A stretch of 64,000 nucleotides of DNA from Glycine soja (GCF_004193775.1 NC_041005.1:8992501-9056500), one strand, 5' to 3'. Numbered from the stretch's first letter, positions 40,359 to 50,784 are shown. Made by a program: numbers and translations. The notes: a model not told the origin generated them from the sequence alone.

Positions 40359-41943
40359 CACCATTTCCATCTTGTGATGTGGCCATTAATAGGGTCCCAT
40401 GGTATTTCCCGTATAAATGTGTGCCGTCAACTTGTATGATTGACTTACAGTACTTAAAAGCCTCTTTACATTGACCAAATGTCCAAAATACTCTATGAAA
40501 CACACGATGTTCGCGACTCACGCTATTACCAACAATAAAATCGTCATGTAGTATTTGAAAATAAGAGTCAGGAGAATGATTTTGCATGTGTGTTAGCCAT
40601 GACGAGAGTTTCGCATACGACTCTTCCCAATTGCCATATTCAATTGCAATCGTTTTTTGTTTCGCCATCCATGCTTTTCTGTATGAAACCTTATAGGAAA
40701 ATTCATTATTTATCCTTTCTTGAATCAATTTTTTTTTTATTGATGAATCTTCTCTGATCATGTCTGTAATTCAAATAATAAAATAAAATAACAAATAACA
40801 CAAAAGTAGGATAATATGAACATAAAAAACGTACCTACTACGCAAGTCGCAATTAAATCTGAATCAAGCTTCTCATGGTCTTGTGTCATAGTCATATTTA
40901 GACATATGTGCGGTCCACCCCATTGTGTCACTTTCCATGCATCAGTTTTTTTAGATAAAATTGTCCTCATATAAAAAGGGCAAGGAGACTCTGCGTTGTT
41001 GTTAGGGCAACAAACGATATATTTGTGTGATTTCATTTCAACAACCTTAAAACTTTGATGCACCTTCATCACATATTGTTTCAGTGCATTTTTTACCGCA
41101 TCTTTACTGTCAAAATCCATGCCAACATATAATTCTTGTCCAACATTAAAAGTCGTTGGCATGTCCAAACCACAAATGTCCTCCTTGTCCGGATGACTCC
41201 AATTGATATTATTCTAATGCAAAGCATCATTCCAAAATGGATTTTAAATTCCTGGTACACCTAATAATTTTTAAAAAAAATCACATCAACAAACTACTCG
41301 TATTTAGTTACCATTAAATACAATTCTCATAAAAAGATAGATGTATTCAACTAATTTTGTATTTCATAAAATTTACCTTTAGTTGGGTGAATAATTGAAA
41401 CTGGTTCAACGATGTCGGTGACTTCATCGTCTGTATCAGATATTCCATCAACACTATCATCTTCATCGAAAGACTCTTTAACGTATGAGTTAGACGCAAG
41501 ATAATCATCATCATCATCTTCATCATCTTGTAAATTATTTATATTTCTTGGCAGTTCCGACTCATGATGAGATACATTATGTCCACATGACGTAACAAAA
41601 TTTGCAACATGAAACATAGAACCACCACCAACATCCTTTTCTACGTACAATTCTAGAACTGACATTTGTTGTTGTTGTTGAAAAATTTCGATCATAGTTT
41701 CAACATCTTCGTCATCACAAATTTGCAACACAACATATTTTCCTAAAACTAAAAATCTACAACTTATAGTAGAAATAATTTCATTATTTTCTAACTTTAC
41801 CTTATCTCCAATTTTTTTTTCAAAGCATTGAAACTAATTCTGCGTTTAATTTGAATTGCCTTTTTACTGCCTTCAAATATTACACCATCATTGTCTTCAT
41901 ATACTCTTCCGTTGAAATACAACAGTGTAATAATTGAATTCAT
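40358..41943 (-). pseudogene. MURA-type transposase of the 5.9-kb MULE, truncated
   Basis: Minus strand, three exons: 41943-41377, 41251-40835, 40763-40358, with GT-AG introns. It starts MNSIITLLYFNGRVYED, a typical plant MuDR N-terminus. A nine-A run at 41812-41820 shifts the frame. The next open part has DDEDVETMIEIFQQQQ and an Asp-rich linker. Exon 2 has an early stop (ALH, stop, NNINWSHP), then VGMDFDSKDAVKNALKQYV, CCPNNNAESPCPFYMR and WGGPHICLN, the MuDR DNA-binding zinc region. Exon 3 reads DMIREDSS, KVSYRKAWMAKQK, then CKSIIQVDGTHLYGKYHGTL and LLMATSQDGNGG. The first catalytic Asp (VDGTHL) is present, but everything beyond GNGG is missing. Not functional. Confidence 0.9.
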
Positions 41944-41989
41944 GATATACCTACATGAACAAAATTAAAAATAATTAATCATAACAACA

Positions 41990-43010
41990 ATAGTTTTAAA
42001 ATAAATAAGTGTATTTGCTTGCTTCATCTACTAACTTAAACTTAAACTTAAAATTAAACTTAAACTTAAACTTAAAGTTAAACTTAAACTTAAACTACAG
42101 ATTAAAATTTCATTCTAACTTCAAAAAACTAGAAGGGAATCACATAATTATTTGTAAGGTCTGTCCACCCATGAACAAAGGCTTATAAATAATTAAACAT
42201 TATTAAAAAATAACTTCAAAGTAAAAAACCTAATTACAAAAATTAATAGGCTTAAACTTCACGTTAAAATTTGTTTCTAAATAAAACAATTATTACTTCA
42301 ATTAAATATTTTGTGAATGATAAAAATAAAAAAATTTATTTGCTTCCTCTATTAAACTTAAAGTAGACATTGATACGTCATTCTAACAAAAAAATTATTA
42401 CTCCAATTAAATAATTCAAAAAAATTCCTTAACTTCAAAAACTTGAAGAGTCACCTCTAAATATTTTTAACTCACAAATAGCATCAACAAAATTTTATAA
42501 CCGGAAGGGTCACACGTCAAATTTCTAAGCCACAAAAACCATGAACAAAGAGGATTACAAATAATTACTCATACTAATTTTAAAATAAAAATTCTAATTC
42601 AAAAAATTAATACACTTAAACTTTACCTTCAAATTTTAGTCTAACAAAAAAAATTATTACTTCAATTAAATATTTTGTCAATGATACAAATAAAAATATT
42701 TATTTGCTTGCTCTATTAAACTTAAACTACACATTTATACTTTATTCTAAAAAAATTACTCTAATTAAATAATTTATGAAAAATTCCTCAACTTCAAAAA
42801 AATTTCAGACACAAAATGGAAGGGTTATAAATGGAAGGGTTACACTTAAAAAATTTTCAGACGCAAAAATCATAAAAAAAAAGGCTTACAAATAATTACT
42901 GCTAATTATTTTTAAATAAAAAATCTAATTCACAAAATTAATACACTTAAATTTGAGCTTCAAATTTGATTCTAACCACAAAATTTATTACTTCAAAATA
43001 AAAAATTTGT
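41990..43010. repeat. Tandem array of about 330-365-bp AT-rich units upstream of MURA
   Basis: Units share ATTACTTCAATTAAATATTT(T), TTATTTGCTT(G/C)CTCTATTAAA, CTTAAACT and AAATTCCT(T/C)AACTTCAAAAA in the same order. Matching points fall at 42291, 42655 and about 42986, giving spacings of 364 and about 331 bp; a partial unit lies at 41990-42250. The first unit contains an expanded AAACTT hexamer run (42040-42100). Confidence 0.8.
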
Positions 43011-43380
43011 ACATGATAAATAAACAAAATAAAAGAAGGTTTTCTTTAAATAAATACAAAATATCCTTACTTTAAATAAATAGAAGATAGAATCAGCAAA
43101 CTTCAAGCAAAACGAAAACCTTTCTTTCTCTCTACACACTACTTTGTTACTGTCTTCAGTGTCAAATTTTGCAAGTGCTGAGTGTCAAATTTTGCAAGTG
43201 CTCTATTCAAAGAAAATTTACATCAAAGCTGAAGCATGCATGTGATTTGCAATGTAAATTTACACGCCATTAAAGCAAAACTGTATGCATGTGACCTGCT
43301 GCATGCCTAGCCTGAATGCCCTAACCTCCTGCAATGTAAGAACAGTACCCTAGCTAGAAGGCTGATTCACGTCCACCTTG

Positions 43381-43542
43381 GTCACGCAGGAGCCAATGGC
43401 GGGACTGTCCACGTTGGCACATGTCCCGTCATTGGTATTGGCGGCATGGGCTTTCTCCTTGGTCTCGCAGGAGCCAATGGCGGGACTGTCCACATTGGCA
43501 CATGTCCCGCCATTGGTATTGGCGGCATGGGGTGTATCGCTG
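43381..43542. repeat. GC-rich 81-bp tandem duplication, right side of the MULE
   Basis: Copies at 43381-43461 and 43462-43542 both run GTC(A/T)CGCAGGAGCCAATGGC to GTATTGGCGGCATGGG. The unit is a multiple of three, so all frames stay open across it; the overlapping open frames there are a by-product. Confidence 0.9.
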
Positions 43543-43624
43543 TTGGTGCTGGCGGCACCCAGCCATGTCAGCACCATTCTCGCCACTGCTGATGGCGGTA
43601 TCAGTGGTATCACAATTGCTGGTG

Positions 43625-43724
43625 GCGACTTCCATACAAAAACTGACCCCCTCCGTAAATACTTAAAAAAGAAACCCCTTTACATAAATAGTTTGTAAAG
43701 GTGACTCACTGAGATAAATTTGCC
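43625..43724. repeat. Right terminal inverted repeat of the 5.9-kb MULE
   Basis: Inverted partner of 37853-37955, best conserved at the ACCCCCTCCGTAA block (about 43650) and at the outer TAAATTTG. Confidence 0.75.
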
Positions 43725-44226
43725 TCTAATATTCTCATTACACAAAAATAAATATTTATTGTTTTTGTTTTGACGTGATTAATCACGTTAAAGAATTGAA
43801 AGCAAACTTGTGTAAATGGTAAACAATTAAATTTCCACTAGGAAAAAAATAATTGCAAATAACCTTTTTTCTCGTAATGATTGTCACTCCTCTAAAATGT
43901 GGATTTTTTTTTTTTTATCAAAGACGTATAATTTTTATTTGGGGTCTTGACTCGAGTCGAGCAAGTTTTTTTTTTTTTTTTATAAGCAAATCAAACCAAG
44001 TGGAACACTCATCCATATATTGTGATAATTTCCATCCATAGAACGAGACTGTTTAGTATCATATGCATGGAGATAACAGAACTTCGGCTTAAAATTACAA
44101 ACCAATTTATATACAAGTCTGTTTAATTATTATCATGTGGAGATAGAGAAAGAGATAGTTTTGAGGATTATTACATGGAAATGCTGGCAAGCTTGTTAAT
44201 TAATGATCCACCCTTTTTTTATAAGC
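43725..44226. other. Spacer, no gene recognised
   Basis: AT-rich DNA with two T homopolymers (around 43905 and 43970). Nothing else is seen. Confidence 0.5.
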
Positions 44227-44818
44227 TTAATGATCCATCCTTATAATGCAGCGGAGGCACTTTCCTTCCAGGAGATAGTCAAAAGCTTTGTTGATGTCCT
44301 CATGCGTTATGAAGCCGTCCAAGTCAAGCTTCTGTGACACAAATGCACGGCAATATATAATATAGCTAATGGTTGCTACTTTCTACAAAGTAATATATTA
44401 TTGATTAATGATAGATATACATTCATTTATTTTAAACATTCTAATCAATATCTCTCATTTATCTTTATCATTACTCTTTTTCTATCACATTATCACATTA
44501 TAAACAACTTATAATTTTTTTCCTTTTTTCAACTCTATCTCTAGGTGTAAGATAACATTGGGGTGTTCATCAAATATTTTTCTATATCAATATCTTTTGT
44601 TTTGCCTACTAACATTTCTTTTAACAGGGCACCATTCTCAATTCACTGTTAATATTTAATTTTGAGTTTAAAATTAGTGGCAATGCATGGATTGTCATTA
44701 ATTTTATATACATATACAATTTGGGTTTGATGCCTCCAAATAGTGATCCGATTATATTTTTGTCTTTTATTAGTTCATAAGGACTCAGCGTCACTGGTGA
44801 GCCATGTATTTCCATCAT

Positions 44819-46200
44819 GTTGATGGATTGATAAGTGTATCAATTTATCTGAAGTAGTAAAGTTAAAACGGAAGTTCGAATGTCGAATTCACAGAGACTT
44901 TTTGTACTTAGGTAGATAAATACTTTATTAATAAAAGAAGTTAAAGAAAATTATTTTGAAAATGTTATAAGAAAAATAATAATTTAAATTGGCAGAAAAT
45001 TAAATCACATAAGAATTTAAATTGATTAATTAAAGACAGAAAAAATTAGAGAACCCAATAATTTTGTAGAAGTAAATTCAAAAGATGAGAATGTTAGAAA
45101 CTTAGCCTATCAGAGTTACTTCTTGATGTAATGTTAATAATTTTTTTCTCTATTTATAATTATTTCAATTTACACATGCATTTGCTAGTATACTCTAACT
45201 TTGATTCCTCACATGAAAAAGGCTAATTTTTCTATTTTCTCTTCCAAATTCATTTGCAGAACTAAAATAGTAAATTGTATCAAGAATAAAGATGTATAAC
45301 ATACTAAACAAAATCAACTTATCCCTAATGATGACCCTATTTAGATATCATTTCCCAGTTCTATTATAAAATAACGTTTCCCAACACTACCCCCTAGAAC
45401 TTATCATGCAAATGGGTGATCAAGCCACAAGCAATAATATTAAGCACAAGAAAGAATAATGCATAGGTAATATTATTAAATAGATAGAAAGAGAAAATTA
45501 TATCAAAAGTAGTTGGTTATCAAGTTCCTAAAGAAGGAGAGTTTAGCCTCTCATTGTCATGGAGGCTTCACAACTGCAAGAGAGGAATATTTAGTAAAGG
45601 GGGAAAAGATAAGAAAGAGAATCGAGGGAATGAATGATTTCTAATGTTTGTTTATCCTTCTTCTAGCCTTTGTCTTCTATAAGGAATTGTATTCTCTTAG
45701 AATTCTTATGTGTCATTTCCTTCTTCTCTCTCATTCTTTTATAGGTGCAGATCGACTTAGTTTTCACGTAACCTTCGCGCTAAACATGCTTGTCACGCTT
45801 AGCGAGCATGACAACAATGTCTTGCGCTTAGCGTGTGGGCCATGCTAAGCGTGACTCTTTCCTGATTTAGCCTTCTTTCTTCAATTAGCCCTGCTTTCCT
45901 GAATTATCTTGCTGGCGCTCAGCATGCGGTTCCCGCTAAGCCTAAGCCTCGTGCTGAGCGCCTAGAACACGCTAAGCGCGCCTCTTTAGAATTCCAATTT
46001 TTACTCTTTTAGGTTTTATTTTACTCACTAAGTATCATAAATTCATCAACTTTTCATATTTTCTGCACAAAAACTAACTGATGTTAATTTAACAATTATT
46101 TGCTCAAAAAAGAAGAATTAGAAGAGAAAACTTACGAATTCCTATATAATTTAACCCCAAAATATACTCATAATTAATAATTATCACATCTCTAATATAA
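44819..46200. mobile_element. Unclassified repeat with CGCTTAGCG palindromes
   Basis: The sequence changes character exactly where alcohol dehydrogenase homology stops (44818). It begins TGTTGATGGATTGATAAGTG and includes a GTTCGAATGTCGAATTCACAGAG box near 44872. A G+C-rich cluster of CGCTTAGCG/CGCTAAGCG words follows (45768-45990), then a terminal AT-rich part with TAATTATCACATC near 46185. I see no coding frame and no clear terminal repeats, so the class (LTR, SINE-like or other) is open; the right boundary is approximate. Confidence 0.5.
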
Positions 46201-46498
46201 ATGTTTTCCCCCAACCCTGATCCAAACAAACCAACCATAGAGAGTTAATAAAATGAGTGTATAGTGTATATTAAACTCAAACGAAGAGAAAACAAAAAAT
46301 GAAAATAAAAAAAAACATGTTTTTTTTTGTTTTATTTGGATAACATAAATTAAAGTGAAATGGAAAACAATTAAGCCATTTGATGTTTTTATACTTGGAT
46401 AATTATTAAAAATCAGTTGCGACCTCTAATGTGACTTTTGAAGTGATGCATTTAAAAATGTTAATTGAGTTTTAGATTAGCTAGTTTACAAAATTGAA

Positions 46499-46503
<5 letters not shown>

Positions 46504-46560
<57 letters not shown>
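46504..46560. repeat. (AT)n microsatellite
   Basis: Uninterrupted AT run of about 57 bp next to exon piece 1 of the alcohol dehydrogenase pseudogene. Confidence 0.97.
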
Positions 46561-46563
<3 letters not shown>

Positions 46564-46769
46564 TGCAGATGTGCATGTTAGAGTTTAAAGGAGGAAAGGG
46601 AGCAAACATCTCGACTGCTATTAATTAAAAGCATCCGCCATTAATAAGCCAAAGCCTATGCACTCGAAGCAATAATCAACACCGCCATCTGTCATTTCCT
46701 TAATCACCTCAGAGGTGAGCAGAGTTATTTAATTAATTAGACAAATATCAATTAAATGCTGCTTATGTA

Positions 46770-47509
46770 TTAAATTAGAGAGAAAGAGATTTATTGAGCT
46801 TGCATACCATGTTATTTCCCTTGTTAGGATAACCAAGGGGCAGCTGCATATACACTTCCTCAAATAGATCACCATTGAGGAAAACATTGTTAATGTCTAG
46901 CTAAACCAACCTCCATTTTTTTTGTGCAACTAAAGCTAATAATACCGGAAGAGTGGTGAGAGTTGCCACTGGAGAAAAATTGTCCACAAAGTCTAACCCA
47001 AGTTTTTTAGTGTAACCCTTAGCTACAAGTCTAGCTTTATATCTATCCAAACTTCCATCAGCTTTGTACTTGAATTTGAAAATCCACCGACATCCAATGC
47101 TTTTCTTTCCTGCAAGCAGTGGTTGTATAGACCAAGTGTTGTTGGCTTCAAGTGCACTGATTTCTTCTTGCATAGCTTGACACCACTCAACTGATTTGCA
47201 ATCTTGGTGATAGAATTGAGGTTCATAAATTGATGAAACCTGTAGGATATAATTGTGATATGTTGGAGATAGTTTGGTGTAAGTAAGGTGGGATTTTATT
47301 GGATAAGAAGTGTTGCATACAAAGTCATCTAAGTATGCTGGATTTTTATGAGTCTTAGAGCACATTCTAAGATTTGGTGTTGTTGGTGACAAGTTGATAG
47401 GTGTTGTTTGAGGTTCCATGTTTAGGACAAGATTTGGTTCTATTTCAAGGTGTTGGACAGATGTGGAATCATCATGAAAGGATACGAGAGGTGATTGCAA
47501 CTCCTTCAA
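46770..47509 (-). pseudogene. Ty1/copia reverse transcriptase fragment
   Basis: The minus-strand frame starts in a Ser/Pro/Thr-rich linker, then reads SVEWCQAMQEEISALEANNT, GCRWIFKFKYKADGSLDRYK, ARLVAKGYTKKLGLDFVDNF and SPVATLTTLPVLLALVAQ. After a stop (46901-46903) it continues [20 protein letters not shown] and [10 protein letters not shown]. These are the first blocks of copia reverse transcriptase; the YVDD box and RNase H are missing. The subfamily differs from the 8-14 kb element (different linker, GRVWIF-like versus diverged). It fuses at about 47505 to gypsy gag sequence. Confidence 0.88.
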
Positions 47510-48225
47510 TGGTCCTCAGCCTTTCCTTTATATGATCAATTTTTTTATTTTCAACTATAATAGGAGGTCCTCCTTCCATCACAAAATGTAAGGGTTGGGG
47601 TGGTCGTCGATACTAAGGTCCCCCCGGAGCGTTTAGCATGGGGACACCAGAAAATGCATGTCCTTCAGTGGTATATCTCGGATAAACCCTGAAACAGGCC
47701 AGAGTATGGTCTTGGGGAGCTTCATGTGTTTCCCTCATAAGTTGAGAGACATGGGCATAAGTATAACGGGTTGGGGTTGTTAATTCTCAATGAATACAGG
47801 TGCAGAATTACCGATATTCTCACCAGGAGTGTATACAACAGTAAGTGGTGTATAATCAGGAGGCAAACCGTATGGTGGAAAAGTATACTTACTTTGGACC
47901 TGGACATAATGAAGCCCACATGCATTTTTCGTTGTCTCCCCTCCTTGACCTACGACATCTAAGACTGGACAACTCACTTGATTGAGATCGGGCGGTGAAT
48001 CGGGTCCATCTCAGTAGCAGTACTGGCAACAACAGTTGTAGCAACGTTGACCTCCATCATCTTCCTCATGCTCATCATCGCTTCTATCATTGTTGTCATC
48101 TGCTCCTTCATGGCCTTCATATCATCCTTCATTTGCTCTTGTACTTGCTCTATGTCACTCATTATCCTTGCCTTGACATGTCTGGTAAGGGTGTCATAAA
48201 GCGCAGTCTTTCTTTCATAACACAA
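47510..48225 (-). pseudogene. Ty3/gypsy (Ogre-like) gag fragment
   Basis: On the minus strand from 48225: TRHVKARIMSDIEQVQEQMK, then a Met-rich coiled coil (KAMKEQMTTMIEAMMSMRKM) and TATEMDPIH. After a frame change near 47980 comes QVSCPVLDVVGQGGETTKN, QVQSKYTFPPYGLPPDYTP and VYTPGENIGNSAPVFIEN. Further on (47770-47600) are HVSQLMRETHEAPQD and GHAFSGVP-like pieces, then KKIDHIKERLRTIEG. I recognise this as the N-terminal gag type of large legume gypsy elements. Capsid core, protease and polymerase are absent, and the copia fragment begins where gag ends. Confidence 0.7.
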
Positions 48226-48594
48226 TGATTATTTTTTTCTGATTTCAAGGAAAGAATGTAATGAGCAATGCATACCAATGTAGAAAAACAAATAAGCATG
48301 AATGCATGTGAATGATTAGCTGTTGAAGTATTATGAATTTTACATAGAACATTCAATAAAACATAGGGTCGAATCAACTCTAATTTTCATTAAAACAACA
48401 TTGTTCATTTCATCCAGTCCAAGTTAAAGTACAATTGGAAATACACATAGGTACATCGGCGGTTTTTAATTATGTAAGTCATTAGCTCAATCATGTGTTG
48501 GCAGTAGTCAAAAAGACTATGAACTTCATCGGGAGTGGAATATACATCATTCATCGCCTTAGCTTTAGCTAGCAGCTTTGGAAGCTCTTGACTT

Positions 48595-49488
48595 TCATCG
48601 GGAGTGAACTATCAACATATTCTTTTTTGTCTTGCTCAACTGCCCTTTCAAGATGTCCTTTGATTCCCGACAATTCCTTAACTCATCCTTCAACATTATG
48701 TTCTCCATCATTGATTTGTCTCTCTCGGCCTTTCTAAGCTTGAGCTCGTTACTACTGCCTAACAAAGCCCCTTGGAACCTTTTTCTACTCAACTCTTCCC
48801 TTCTGGCCTTCTTCATTTCCTACTCTAGCGCATCAACCGTGGACATGTTGATATCCTTCATCCTATCACATTCTTTTCTAACTCTAGTGACTAACACCTT
48901 CAGCTTCTCCTTCGCCACTTTTGTCTTTTCCAACTCAGCCTTCAAGACTTGCACCTCTTCGCTTTCCTCAGACACCTCTATCTCTTTCCCATTCAGACCC
49001 TCTAGCTTTTTTAGCCAAGCAATCCCTTGCACTCTAGATTTCAGCCATTTGTGATAACCACCTATGACACCGTTGCTTATTCCTCTAAGCTCCTTATCTT
49101 TCCTTTCCACTTTATTCCATGCCTTATGGATCTTCTGAAGTATCTCCGTATTAGCTTCACTGAATCCTCATGCGATGAAAGGCATGATGGTTTCCTCCGA
49201 TGGCGCACCTTTCATAGGATACCCTAACTGTCTTATGGCCAACACAGGGTTATAGTTAATGCAACCCCTCGTCCCCATCAAAGGGACATTTAGAAATTCT
49301 TCACTTAAGCACAATACTCCTGTCACCCCTTTTTTCCACCGTGAGAACCAACTAATGGACGAGCCCGTCACACCTGCCAGGAGCTCTTCCCAATTTACTT
49401 TGTCTTTTTTCCAAACACATGCGATGACCTTGTAGAGGACAGGCAAATCTACTTCCATGATTAAGGACACGAGACACCAACCATACAT
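48595..49488 (-). pseudogene. Extra ORF1 of an Ogre-like gypsy element (DUF7745-like), broken
   Basis: A single minus-strand frame runs from 49488 to 48595 with stops at 49168-49170 and 48820-48822. It reads SWFSRWKKGVTGVLCLSEEF, LNVPLMGTRGCINYNPVLAI, RQLGYPMKGAPSEETIMPFI, then KIHKAWNKVERKDKELRG, YHKWLKSRVQGIAW and a long Glu/Lys/Arg-rich coiled coil. The GCINYNP, RQxGYPM, P-S-E-E and WLKSRVQ motifs are those of the ORF of unknown function that precedes gag in Ogre-type elements. The N-terminus is missing. Order (ORF1 then gag on the same strand) agrees with the neighbouring gag fragment. Confidence 0.7.
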
Positions 49489-49501
49489 AAATGAAAAAAG
49501 G

Positions 49502-49720
49502 GTGCATGTGTTAGAAAAAAAAGGTGTGAATAGTAAAGTTCATTTTATTTCAGACTTCACAAAAACAGGCTAGGCCCAAAATAAAAAAGTGCATGTATGA
49601 AAAACGTGGTGTAAATAGCCTTTCCGTCATATTATAGACTTCGGAAAAATGGGCTAGGCCCAAAACCAAAAAAAAAGTGCATGTATTAAAATGGCGGTGT
49701 AAACAACAATGATTGTTTTT
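49502..49720. repeat. Tandem repeat of about 90-100-bp units
   Basis: Two full units and a partial third each begin GTGCATGT(A/G)TT or GTGCATGTATG, continue through GTGTAAATAG-like and AGACTTC(A/G)(C/G)AAAAA boxes, and end (C/G)GGCTAGGCCCAAA. Confidence 0.75.
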
Positions 49721-49744
49721 TTTCGCGTTTTTTGTTTTGTTTTT

Positions 49745-50420
49745 TTTTTCTTGGGGGTTGGAACCTGGTCAGGGCAACCCGGCCCAACCCGTGATGATGC
49801 AACAGGGTTGGAAAACCCTAGTTGCCTCACGTAGAAAATCGCATGGCCAAAGGGGAACCACCACGGAGGGTGGTGCGCCGCCCCTGGCACCGCTAGTACT
49901 AGGCCCGACAATACGAGATCGCCACAGGGGCGGCGACGATGTGATGATGGTGGAGGTTTCAAGGTGGTGCAAACAAAAAAGAGAGAAAAGAAACAAAAAA
50001 AAAAAAAACAAAGATGGTAGGGCCCTTAATGCCACCGGTGAAGGCCTCACAAGTGCGAAGCTACCACAGGTTAGCGGCAAATGGTGGCGGTGACATGGAT
50101 AGAGGCACCACATCCTCGCCGGAGTTGGCAAAAGAAAAGAAAAAAAAAACAGAAACACATCAAAGGAGAAGCATTACCCAACAAAATAAAGGGAAGAGAA
50201 AAAAAAACAACAAATCGTGTAGGCCTCGCCAACGGCCATGGTGGAGTCCCCACGGAGGGCGACGCGATGGCTCAAAAAAGAAAAGAAGAAGAAGAAGAGA
50301 CATAAGAAAGAAACAGAGGAGAGGGGATTTGTGCCTTTTCCCTGCTCCCTTAAACCTTCCTTTTTTTTCGTTTCTTTTATGCACTGATGTTCCCTTTTGA
50401 TCTAATGAGCTCTCTTTGAG
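49745..50420. other. GC-rich segment with many overlapping open frames, probably retrotransposon leader
   Basis: G+C is far above the surroundings, with GGCGGCGACGATG-like and CACCACGGAGGG-like stretches separated by A-runs. Open frames exist in all directions but none shows a recognisable domain and all are low-complexity. Its position upstream of ORF1 on the minus strand fits the 5' region of the Ogre-like element. Confidence 0.35.
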
Positions 50421-50429
50421 AGTCCAATA

Positions 50430-50742
50430 GGCCACAAAATATATTTTTTTCTTTTTCTTTTCTTTTTAGTTTCCTTTCTCTTTTTTTTTTCTTTTCACGT
50501 TCTTTTTTCTTTCTTTTCTTTTTTTCCATGTTTTTTTCTTTCTTTTCTTTTTTTTTAGGTTCTTTTACTTCTTTTTTTCTTTTTCATTTTTTATACATTT
50601 TCTTTTTCTCTTTGCTTCTCATCATTTTTTACATTTTCTTTTTTCTTTTTTTTTCCTTTTTTTCACTGTTTTTGAATTTTATTTTTTTACTATTTTTCCT
50701 TTTTTTATCTTTTTTGTTTTCTCAATTTTTTTTCTTTGTAGA
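50430..50742. repeat. Pyrimidine tract of about 300 bp
   Basis: The plus strand is almost pure T with scattered C (CTTTTTCTTTTC pattern), hence polypurine on the minus strand. Frames through it encode only Phe/Leu/Ser-rich low complexity. Confidence 0.9.
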
Positions 50743-50784
50743 GCCGGACAGAATTAGGATGTGACACACGCATTCATGCATTGC

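Larger units (their letters stand above)
37853..43724. mobile_element. Mutator-like element with convergent PMD and MURA pseudogenes
   Basis: The two ends are inverted copies: CAAATTTA then AAACTATTTAT, then TTACGGAGGGGGT, then a GAAAGTCGCC-like box inside. Between them lie, left to right, GC-rich tandem repeats, a spacer with a TA microsatellite, a plus-strand PMD pseudogene, a minus-strand MURA-type transposase pseudogene, a tandem array of about 350-bp AT-rich units, and GC-rich tandem repeats near the right end. No clean 9-bp target duplication is seen; the flanks (TCTATTCG and TCTAATAT) are only weakly alike. The element is about 5.9 kb and dead: both genes are truncated. Confidence 0.8.
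44227..46715 (-). pseudogene. Alcohol dehydrogenase-like pseudogene, interrupted by repeats
   Basis: Three exon pieces of a plant zinc-type (class P/III-like) alcohol dehydrogenase lie in order on the minus strand. Piece 1 (about 46715-46605): VIKEMTDGGVDYCFECIGFG, then MADAFN and a stop, part of the NAD-binding domain. Piece 2 (44818-44725): EIHGSPVTLSPYEL and IIGSLFGGIKPK. Piece 3 (44331-44227): KLDLDGFITHEDINKAFDYL, then LEGKCLRCIIRMDH and TAA; it has a good AG acceptor and the normal C-terminus, but lacks about three residues usually found after THE. The catalytic N-terminal half is absent. Repeat DNA of about 1.4 kb separates pieces 1 and 2, and a copia fragment lies immediately upstream of piece 1. 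Confidence 0.82.

Noticed and set aside
39583..40377. 264-codon open frame read as one intact PMD protein
   Set aside because: Its first about 40 codons are the wrong frame; the true frame starts at 39540 and meets a stop at 39696, and the last codons run into antisense transposase sequence.
42040..42100. AAACTT hexamer run as possible interstitial telomere repeat
   Set aside because: The plant telomere unit is TTTAGGG; this hexamer has a different sequence and belongs to the surrounding 350-bp tandem array.
49713..50435. Several overlapping open frames of 60-130 codons in the GC-rich segment
   Set aside because: All are low-complexity, none has a recognisable domain, and frames are open in several phases at once as a composition effect.
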